From positions 39,560-103,559 of the forward strand of contig NZ_JACCHQ010000027.1 of assembly GCF_016031655.1 (NCBI RefSeq): a stretch of DNA of 64,000 nucleotides. Reading direction: 5' to 3'. The DNA comes from Bradyrhizobium glycinis (GTDB lineage: Bacteria > Pseudomonadota > Alphaproteobacteria > Rhizobiales > Xanthobacteraceae). Numbering within the stretch: the first letter of the stretch is position 1; each line of letters opens with the position of its first letter. This document shows positions 18,029 to 25,940 of this stretch, piece after piece. The notes under the pieces were generated by a model that saw only the letters and a list, made by a program, of their open reading frames with translations, was not told the DNA's origin and did not search any database. The position numbers and the translations under genes were made by a program.

Positions 18029-18592
18029 ATGAGAATCAACTACTACGCCGACCTTACCGACGAGCAAAGTCTGGACCAGCAGCGCGATGCGCTGGCCGGC
18101 GCCGCCCGCGCGGATACGACCAGTTTTAGGGCCGCTCTAGCAGCCCAGGGACCAGCCTCTTTCGCTATCGACAAGAGGAGCGGTGAGCAAGTGAAGCTCT
18201 ACAGAGCGATTAGCGATAGCGGCAATGTCCAACGTGTTTCTGTGTTTTCTGATGCCGGTGAACGCAATAACGTGGGAAGTATGAGCGTAGCGCCAAGTGG
18301 CGGCACCTTGCGAATTCTCACCATAGAGAGTCACGAGCGATCCAGGTACAAAGGAATCGGGACTGCTATGCTGGACATTGCCGACCGAATTAGGGATTCA
18401 GCGGGCCTTTCCAGTCTATCCCTTATTTCTCAAGACGAGGGAGCATCAGAATTTTTTTACAAGAAGGGATTCCGATTCACGGGGCAAAGACACGGCCAGA
18501 AGAATTCAGAAATGCGGCATCACATTAGTGATCCACGGTACGTCGTTCCAGACGATGTCATCCTTATTGGCGATATGGAACGACCAAGCTAG
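18029..18592 (+). CDS. GNAT-domain protein, candidate type III effector
   Basis: The C-terminal half is a GNAT acetyltransferase domain: NVGSMSVAPSGGTLRILTIE as the core strands, then HERSRYKGIGTAMLD, the acetyl-CoA loop (R/Q-x-x-G-x-G/A type), and SLISQDEGASEFFYKKGFRFT. The N-terminal 55 residues are unlike GNAT and could be a secretion signal. The frame opens at 17930 but those codons belong to the IS5 remnant; I use the ATG at 18029 (MRINYYADLTDEQ), giving 187 residues. This ATG is only about 12 bp after the tts box, which is tight for a transcription start, so an internal GTG near 18191 is possible. Substrate unknown. Confidence 0.65.
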   Translation: MRINYYADLTDEQSLDQQRDALAGAARADTTSFRAALAAQGPASFAIDKRSGEQVKLYRAISDSGNVQRVSVFSDAGERNNVGSMSVAPSGGTLRILTIESHERSRYKGIGTAMLDIADRIRDSAGLSSLSLISQDEGASEFFYKKGFRFTGQRHGQKNSEMRHHISDPRYVVPDDVILIGDMERPS

Positions 18593-18737
18593 CGTCCTCT
18601 GGCGGCATGAATTGCGCCCCACTGCCGGGCTGGCAATTCGTCACGTGTCTCAACTGTACCGCTAGGAGGCCCCATGGTTTGTACTTGATCAGCGAATTCT
18701 GATTCCGTCGCCCAATTTGATTGGGCGCGGGGACTTC

Positions 18738-19497
18738 GATGCGCAAAGGACCGTTCTGGCTCGACGACAAGCAGTGGTCTCAGATTGAGGCGCATCTGCC
18801 AATGAACCAGACCGGCCTTTCGCGCGAAAACGACCGAAGCATCCGCAGCGGTATCGTTCACATGCTTCAGTGCGGCGCACGCTGGCGCGGTTGCCCGGCC
18901 CGGCTATGATCCTTCCACGACGACTACAATCGGTTCAATCGCTGAGCCAAGCGCGCCACTGGCAGCTGATCTTCGAAAGGGCGGAAACGCCAGCGTGACT
19001 TTGTCCACCGACTCCACGTCGATTAGGCGCATCGCTCCGCTAGCGGCGGAAAGGGGCAGGTGGATAGGCGATCTGCCGTTCGCGTGGTGGGTGGACGACG
19101 AAAATCCACGCGCTGAGCGACCCTGATTCCAGACCTTGCGTATTTCATCTCACTTAAGGTCACGACGCCGTTATAGCCGCAGGTCCGGCTCTTTTGAAAC
19201 TCGTGCATCCTATGTCTACTCTCATTGGCAGACAAAGGCTACGACGGCTTTCGCGCCGACATTATCAATCGTGGCGCGAAGCCCGTCATTCTAAACAAAG
19301 CCAACAGGGTGACCCTCCACAGCTTCAGCAAACGCGCCTGCAGAGGGCCGCAATGGCATCGAGCGCGGCTTCTGCCGGCTCAAGGATTTTCGGCGCGTTG
19401 TAACCCGCTACGACAAACTTGCGAGAAGCTTCCTGGCTTCCGTGTACCTCGTCGTCATCCTCGCCGATCGGATCAATTGAGTCTGAACCCCAGCTAT
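18738..19497 (+). mobile_element. IS5-family element remnant 2 (degenerate transposase)
   Basis: Transposase start MRKGPFWLDDKQWSQIEAHL at 18738, then SGIVHMLQCGARWRGCPA, a stop where a tyrosine codon is expected, and, after a rearranged middle, the C-terminal domain ADKGYDGFRADIINRGAKPV and FRRVVTRYDKLARSFLASVY up to about 19480. It ends with ATTGAGTCTGAACCCC, whose reverse complement resembles the left terminal repeat at 17472 (GGGT...ACTCAAT). Stops and frameshifts make it inactive. Confidence 0.75.
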
Positions 19498-19734
19498 GAG
19501 TGAGGACCTGAAAGTTGTTGTGAGTTGGTGAGCTGCATTGGAGCTGGCGCGGCACGCCGAGCCAAGGCGCCCCGACGCACTTTGCCGGGTACGAAAGTGC
19601 GCCGGGCCGGCCCCAACATCATCAGTACATCCGTGATGATGTTAGCTGCAATGAGACAAGCAGCGTGGCGGAATTGAGGCTCATGCATTCTATGCTTGAA
19701 TCCAAAAATGTTTTTGTGAGTTGCTCAAAAGCCC

Positions 19735-19765
19735 TTGAATCGCACGTTGTGTCACGTCGTACGAT
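19735..19765 (+). promoter_or_regulatory. MerR-type promoter/operator copy D
   Basis: TTGAAT (19735-19740), 19 bp containing CGCACGTTGTGTCACGTCG, then TACGAT (19760-19765). It aligns with the nolA promoter and copies A and C but is the most diverged. No intact gene follows directly; the next plus-strand gene is the broken hemN at 20619. Confidence 0.4.
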
Positions 19766-19899
19766 GGCGCACTTGGCACTCGTCATCTAGGAGCAACATA
19801 TTTCCGTGACACCGCTTCGACAGGAACCCTCCGACTCATGGCGTCTGCTGAGAGTGCTTGCGCCTATCGGAGCTGAGCGGCGAGACGCCCCTCGCCTCC

Positions 19900-20470
19900 C
19901 TGGCAACTGATTTCGTACCCTTGGATTCTCGAACGGTGCAACTGGCTGGACGACTGATCGAGCCTTCGACCTGCTAGACGACCTCGGCGCCCCCCGCTTA
20001 GCCGATCGCTTCAGCCCGGCAGTGCGAGCCTGCTCCACCTTGCTCGTCAACTCCTCGATCGTCTGGGTTATCGACTCAATCGTTTGATTCTTCTGGAGCA
20101 CACGCTAGCGCGCGGCTTCGTCGGCGTCCTGCCTGAATATCGCCGGATGTCCTCGATTGAGACATGTACGCTGTTTGATTGTCAAAACGAGTTCACATTT
20201 CTCTTAGCGAGGCACGCTTTGCGGATCAGCTCGGCTTGAGCCTGCTGCGCCCGCGGCAAGCTCGGCATTGCTGGACTCCAAGGTTTGACGAAGCTCTGCC
20301 GGCTCGCAGTTTGTGCCATCAGCTCGGCTGCCGCAGCGTCTCGAGCCTTGTTGCTTTCGTGGCGACGAGCTGGCCGCCATCGGCCGCAAACTGCTCGGCG
20401 ACCTGGTCCTCGATCTGGTCGCGCTGCGTGGCCTTTGCTCCTGGCGCGGGGGCCTAGAGCGGCTCCCACA
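19900..20470 (-). pseudogene. Coiled-coil protein remnant (DUF2130-like)
   Basis: Minus-strand pieces in several frames read as a charged coiled coil: QRDQIEDQVAEQFAADGGQL, then ARDAAAAELMAQTASR, AQQAQAELIRKACLAKRNVN, and NQTIESITQTIEELTSKVEQ. This resembles the coiled-coil part of DUF2130-type proteins. Internal stops and shifts make it a pseudogene; the C-terminal domain is not visible. The assignment is tentative. Confidence 0.3.
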
Positions 20471-20618
20471 CCCGCTGTCAGCGCGCCCCTAAAGCGGTTG
20501 GCGTCACATCGAGAGCGGGGTCAGATCTCAGGAACAGTTAGGCGCGTTTGACATGCGCAAGGACACAAGAAGAGGTCTCGGTCACCTTTATGCTGTCTGA
20601 GCATTGGAAAGTTAAGCC

Positions 20619-21951
20619 TTGCAGACCTCGCTCCTGAACAAGTACTGCGATGCTCGCCTGCCTTGGTACACGATCTACCCCACCGTACCGGATTTCTCCG
20701 CGACGTTTGGTGCCAAGACTTGTGAGTTATGGTTGAGGCGGCTGCCGCCTGACGAACCCGTATCGCTCTACATCCACGTTCCGTTCTGCCCTTCGATCTG
20801 CTGGTATTGCGGCTTCCCTACAAGCCTCACACGCAACGAGCGACCTATCCGCAACTACTTGGCGGCGATTCATGAGGAGATCCGCTTGGTCGCGGAGCGA
20901 GCGCCGCGCGCTTTGCCGGCGAGCGACCTGCATTTCGGCGGCGGGACGCCGACTACCATTGGGGGAAACGCTTTCCTGGCCTTGATGAAGCTCCTGCGCC
21001 GCCACTTCGCGTTCAGAAAACCAGCTACCATCGCGATAGAAATCGATCCGCGTGCGTTCACTGCCGAGATGATCGAAACGTTACAAGAAGTCGGCGTCAA
21101 CCGCGCGAGCATCGGCGTGCAAAGCTTCGCCCCCCTTGTTCAAAGGTCGGTCAACCGCGTCCAGAGCGAGCTGCAGACGGCTTCTGTTGGAAAGTCTTCG
21201 CCAGCATGGGGTAAGCTGCATCAATTTCGACCTTCTGTTCTGGCTTCCGCATCAGTCGGTGCGGTCGTGCGTGGAGTCGGCGCGAACGGCTCTGGCGATG
21301 CGGCCAGACCGGCTTGCCGTTTTTGGCTATGCGCACGTCCCCTCCTACATAAAGCGTCAGCGCCAGATCGATGAGGCAGCGCTGCCGGACAATGTCGCCC
21401 GCGCTGAGCAAGCCGAGGCCATCGCAGATACGCTGGTCTCGGCCGGCTACAGACATATCGGGCTCGACCATTTCGCCCTGCCCAACGACGAGCTCGCGCT
21501 GGCGCAGAATGCCGGTGAGCTGCGCCGCAATTCGTTGGGTTATTCGTCTGATACCTGCAAAACCGTGATCAGCTTGGGTCCGTCAGCCATTGGCGGCCTG
21601 CGTGACGGTTACGTCCAGAACGAGATCGCAACCACTTCCTATCATCAACACATTCGGGCTGGTCGTCTGGCGACCTCAAAAGGCTACTGCCTCTCCGCCG
21701 AAGATCGCCTCCGCGCTGAGATTATCGAGCGTCTGATGTGCGATTTGCAGGCCGACGTTCCAAAGATCTGTGCTGCTCACGGATTTGATCCCATTCCTCT
21801 TCTCGATTCGGCGGACCGCCTGCGAATGCTTGTCGAAGACGGGATAGTCGACATTGAAGAGGAATTCATTCGGGTCAAGCAGGAACACCGGTTTGTCATT
21901 CGTGCCGTTGCCGCCGCATTCGACAATTATCTCGACCGTACCCCCTATTAA
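20619..21951 (+). pseudogene. hemN: HemN-type coproporphyrinogen III dehydrogenase, frameshifted
   Basis: Oxygen-independent coproporphyrinogen III oxidase, a radical SAM enzyme of haem synthesis used at low oxygen, as in nodules. The first frame (20619 to about 21170) carries the iron-sulfur motif HVPFCPSICWYCGF near residue 53 and GGGTPTTIGG near residue 107, plus IGVQSFAPLVQRSVNRVQS. The second frame (about 21175-21951) continues with LLLESLRQHGVSCINFDLLF, FGYAHVPSYIKRQRQIDE and the HemN C-terminal domain to a normal end. The two halves join without missing family sequence, so one small indel near 21175 breaks the gene; a sequencing error is possible. The initiation codon at 20619 is TTG. 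Confidence 0.85.
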
Positions 21952-22355
21952 CTTATCGAAGCACGTAAGCAGATCCGAAATTTAAGCTCTTCGTGAGGAA
22001 ATGATCCGAAGAGGCGCCTCCGGCAGACAGGCCAGATTTCAAGGATGCAGCGGCAGTGTGATGACAGGACCTTATTTAGCCTCAAACCGGCGGGGCTGAT
22101 TAGAAAAGAAGCAGACTTAGAGGAGAGGCGCAGGGGATTACGCCGTTCAGCGGTACGCTCGTGCGAAAAGGGCTCTGGCCCAACTTCCCCGGAGTGCTCT
22201 TGATGATGGTGAGGACCTCAGCGATATGCCGCTGGAGAAGCCCCGGCGGCTGCACCAGCTTCTGGTAGTCACGGGCGGAGCCAGCTTTGCCAATTTACGA
22301 TGTACCCATCGAGCGCAGTTGGACGATTATCCACCCCTCGCAGCGATCTGAGACC
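21952..22355. other. Gap after hemN
   Basis: About 400 bp; I see no gene and no clear structure. Confidence 0.4.
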
Positions 22356-22874
22356 TCAAGGCTCGACTGTCTTCGGTCCTGCGATCACTGGGGCGCCTCC
22401 GACGGAAACAGGTCCATGTGGTTTGGACCGCTTGAGGCGTTTTCTGGCGGCGCTTGAAACGGCCCGGGCTGGCGACAACGGAGGCTCGGAAGCAGCAGAA
22501 GGGGCAGGTGTTGAACTCTGCAGCGAATCGATCCGCGAAGTCAGCACGGTGATCTGATCCAGGATTCCGTTGAGGACATCGCGCTGGGCATCGATCCGGC
22601 GGTTGAGTTCTGCGATCTCATCGCCAGCTTTCTGCTGTGCCCATTTCATCTCGGAAAGGGATGCCCTGTCCTCCGGTGACAGGCTCATCGTTGAAGCGAC
22701 TTCCCGGGTTTCCCGCGTCTCGACAAACTCTTCAAGGTTGGCCCAAAGCCAGGCCCCAGCAGCACACGAGATGATCAGGACAAGCGGGAGCACCAAAATC
22801 GAGAGAATCCGTGTTGACGGCCGGCGCAAGAGCGGCCGCAAGTCGGAAGCGGCCGCTTGATCAATCAAGTCCAT
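22356..22874 (-). CDS. Membrane-anchored coiled-coil protein, unknown function
   Basis: A 172-residue protein from the ATG at 22874 (MDLIDQAAASDLRPLLR); the open frame begins 4 codons earlier. One membrane segment (ILSILVLPLVLIISCAAGAW, about residues 23-45) is followed by a heptad-rich stretch (ASLSEMKWAQQKAGDEIAEL, NRRIDAQRDVLNGILDQ, TVLTSRIDSLQ) and a Pro/Ala-rich basic tail with KRLKRSKPHG. Topology is probably a short cytoplasmic N-terminus and a periplasmic coil. Small proteins of this kind are common in Bradyrhizobium genomes; I do not know their function. No operon partner nearby. Confidence 0.6.
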   Translation of the reverse strand: MDLIDQAAASDLRPLLRRPSTRILSILVLPLVLIISCAAGAWLWANLEEFVETRETREVASTMSLSPEDRASLSEMKWAQQKAGDEIAELNRRIDAQRDVLNGILDQITVLTSRIDSLQSSTPAPSAASEPPLSPARAVSSAARKRLKRSKPHGPVSVGGAPVIAGPKTVEP

Positions 22875-24007
22875 GGTCCCTCGCAAAACATCCCTATTCC
22901 AGCAGACTTATTTCAGCGGCGCGACAGCCTGCGATGCTCTCGCGCTCCAAAAGCTACCAGCGTGCCGACCTTCCCGATCGGCTGCCCGTATGAACGCTTC
23001 TTCTTGAGCAACGCAACGCGACAATTTGCGCACGTTCTCCATGATAGCGTCCTCAGCTAGCAATGACTCTCGACTTCGGCGGCGATGGCGCAGCATTTTC
23101 TCCTCATTCAGACGAACCTTGCAGGTTTTCTTACCTTGCTGTTGCACCAACTGCACACCGCCCGATGAATCCTGCAATGCGTTCGATGGAGCCCGCCTCG
23201 GCCTTGCCGAGACCAGCAACTGGGAGCTAGCCACGTATGCGCACGCCTGGTCGGCCAAGCCGAAATGGCCGACTGAACCAGCGGGCATTGCGCCTGGTCA
23301 ACTACCGATTCCGGCAGTGTTCGAGACGACGGGCACATGGCAAGGGTGACCAACGACCGCCCATGTCAAGGATTCGGATGCAAGACAGATTTCGGCGCGC
23401 CAAAGGCGCTTACGGAGCCAGCAACTGCTCGCCGATACGTAGCAAAGCTGCCCGATGGCCCAGTCCTCCGCATTCCTGGGCCACCGCGTTAGGCCTTGTG
23501 GAGTTGCCGGCCGCGCCAATTCAAAGGCTCTTCGGCCTTCGAGCCTCGCGATTGTCTCGTCTTTCCAAGACAACAAAACCAATGAAGTGCTTCGTGAAGC
23601 CAGGCCTCTTGCCCTGCGAGCCTTGCTTTTCGTTAGCTGCCGTTTCCTCGAGAAAGCCGCCTTCAATGCAAATGCGCGGCACCGCCGAAATCGCGTGAGC
23701 AAGGTAGAGATTTGCGATGTCGTGTGGCCAGGACAGCGAAGCTCCACGCGCTCATCAGGAGCATTTTTCGGAGCGAGCGATCGCCGCTGGGTCTGGCGCA
23801 CCGGCGTCATGCACAAGCAAAGCTTCGGACCGCACCATCATCGCGCCCCGAGGTGAGAGGTTCGGGAAGTCCGAGTGGCTCTCTTCGGATACATCAAGTT
23901 CTAGCTCGTCTGGCTCGCCCTCGGGCGCGAAAACGCAGGGAGCTTACTCTGAGTCGATCAGGGCGCGGCTCAATCCATTCAGGGACGACAGGGGCCCGAA
24001 CTGCGGC
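22875..24007. other. Gap between the coiled-coil gene and the porin gene
   Basis: About 1.1 kb with long overlapping frames on both strands, none of which reads as a protein family I know. The ORF of the porin gene technically opens at 23717, but its first 95 codons look like noise. Confidence 0.4.
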
Positions 24008-25597
24008 ATGCGCGATTGCTTTCTCGCGACGACCTCGCCTGGGCCATACTCGGCTCTGCCAGCAGCTTCTTTCAATTTTGGACCAAGGGCTAAGCAACGT
24101 GGGCTTCTTGTTGCACTTTCGCTAGCGGCTTGTCTGGTCGGCAGTTCCGTACTGGCACAAAGCGCGAGTGGGCTTGATCCCAGTCGGCACCATGTGGATC
24201 AGGCCAGCACAAGACGAAGGACCTCCGATCAAGCCGCAAAGCTCCCGATCGATTTGGTCCGCCAGGCAATCCGCCCTCTTGCCCCGGCGCCAACAGCGGG
24301 TCCCGGTCTGCCGAACGAGCGGTGCGGCAATGCAGGCGAGACTGCTCAGACGAGAATGCAAAAGAGCAACGAGCCCTTCGCGAGGTACGACAATCTGCGT
24401 GAAAAAGGTTTGTGGTTCCCGATCCCTGGTCCTGCAGATACGATTGATCAGGACAAGGGCGGCGTTAGATCGGCGCTGGCGGACGTCGGCATCGGCTACA
24501 TCGGCTGGACACACAACATCTTTGCAAACAACCAGCTACCGAATGCAGCGAGAAGCCCTATCGCAAACCAGCTCTATATGGGCCAGAATCCGACCTTCGC
24601 GTCGGCAAACTTCATGATCGTCACCTACGATCTCAGCCCGTTTGGTATTGCCGACGGACAGATTGTCGTGGGAGCCGAGCAGCAATATTGGACGTGGGAT
24701 CGCCCAGGGCCAGATCGAGTGGGGCTCAATACGCTCGCCTACTACCAGACGTTCTTCGACAGGACATTAGAGCTCAAACTTGGCTATCTCAGAAACCAAA
24801 ATGAATTCACCGGCACATTGTTCGGGGGGGTCACAGGATCGAACATGTCTGCTTTGATCCAGGCAGGGATGAGCACCAATGCCGCGCCCACGCCGGCGAT
24901 CAATTTGAAGCTCAATTTCGACGATCGCTTGTACAACAAGGTCTCCGTCCAGCGCTCAATCAGTCCAGATGGTCCATATGCCCAGATAGCAGAAAATCCG
25001 ACTGGTTTAAACTGGAGCACGGCCAATGCAGGCTTCCTTCTCGTTGAAGAAGCCGGCTACAAGAGCAAGGCTGCTCCCGGCGTACCCGAGACGTGGCTGC
25101 GGGCGGGAGTTGGCTTCAACAGTAGCCGATACAGCAATTTGGCGGATTCCAAGCAACAAAGGGAGAGCGGGAATAATTTTCACTACATCGCGGCGGACAG
25201 GCAGCTCTGGCAGAGTGACGCCGCTGGCTCGCCATCTCGCGGCATCTATGGCGGCTTCTCCGTCATGGGAGCTCCACCTGACCTCAACAAGATCAGCCGG
25301 TATTACGAGCTTCGTCTTTATGCGAAGGGAGCTTTTGATAGTCGGCCCAGTGATCTGATTGCTCTCGTTGCGACCAACACGGCCTGGAGCAAGCTTGCAG
25401 TGGATGCTGCCCTGGCCAACGGCCAGCTTACGCACCGCGATACCGCGGCAATCACGGGAACATACACCGCGCATCTCGCTCCGGGGATATATGCAAGCGT
25501 CGGACTCTCATACATTCATAATCCGACAAGCATCACACACACGCCCCGAACGGAACACGCGCTTAATCTGTTGGTATCTACGTTGATATTCTTCTGA
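24008..25597 (+). CDS. OprB-like carbohydrate-selective porin
   Basis: Outer-membrane porin of the OprB family, which passes sugars into the periplasm. The exact start is unclear; I use the ATG at 24008, which leaves about 30 residues before the signal-peptide core LLVALSLAACLVGSSVLAQ (cleaved near SVLAQ). The mature part has LREKGLWFPIPGPADTIDQD, GIGYIGWTHNIFANN, QIVVGAEQQYWTWDRPGP, FDRTLELKLGYLRNQNEFTG and a last strand ending LNLLVSTLIFF, a terminal Phe as expected for a beta-barrel. Intact to the stop. It is convergent with the DUF5695 gene 340 bp away, itself probably a glycan-acting enzyme. Confidence 0.75.
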   Translation: MRDCFLATTSPGPYSALPAASFNFGPRAKQRGLLVALSLAACLVGSSVLAQSASGLDPSRHHVDQASTRRRTSDQAAKLPIDLVRQAIRPLAPAPTAGPGLPNERCGNAGETAQTRMQKSNEPFARYDNLREKGLWFPIPGPADTIDQDKGGVRSALADVGIGYIGWTHNIFANNQLPNAARSPIANQLYMGQNPTFASANFMIVTYDLSPFGIADGQIVVGAEQQYWTWDRPGPDRVGLNTLAYYQTFFDRTLELKLGYLRNQNEFTGTLFGGVTGSNMSALIQAGMSTNAAPTPAINLKLNFDDRLYNKVSVQRSISPDGPYAQIAENPTGLNWSTANAGFLLVEEAGYKSKAAPGVPETWLRAGVGFNSSRYSNLADSKQQRESGNNFHYIAADRQLWQSDAAGSPSRGIYGGFSVMGAPPDLNKISRYYELRLYAKGAFDSRPSDLIALVATNTAWSKLAVDAALANGQLTHRDTAAITGTYTAHLAPGIYASVGLSYIHNPTSITHTPRTEHALNLLVSTLIFF

Positions 25598-25940
25598 TCA
25601 TCGAAAGCGCCCGTTCTACTCCTACCTTTTCGTGACGCTTGGGAGCAGATGACCTTGCCCCCAAGTTTTTATCCAGTCCTGAGTTCGCCCCGATGGAGGC
25701 CACGGCCTTCAGTTTTTCTATATCACAGCGATTATTGAATTTGCCGCTTATGCCACCCGGCACCATCATGCGGATGTGGGATGGTCGGTCATCGCCGAAC
25801 CCGAGGTATAGCACCGCGGCGATGCGATACGTGCGCCGAGATGCTCGGATTTGCGGCGATGATCGTCATCGCCTCGGAAGCCGGGTGGAACAGCAGGCCA
25901 TAAGTGCCGATCGCACCCGATAATCGGCACACTAGCGAAT
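25598..25940. other. Gap between convergent porin and DUF5695 genes
   Basis: About 340 bp; no gene and no clear terminator hairpin seen. Confidence 0.4.

Noticed and set aside
20530..20618. FixK-type box (TTGACATGCGCAA) before hemN
   Set aside because: The half-sites are one base too close for the FixK/FNR consensus, so I do not call it.
23717..24007. First 97 codons of the porin frame
   Set aside because: Low-information Ser-rich sequence before the signal peptide; probably open by chance.
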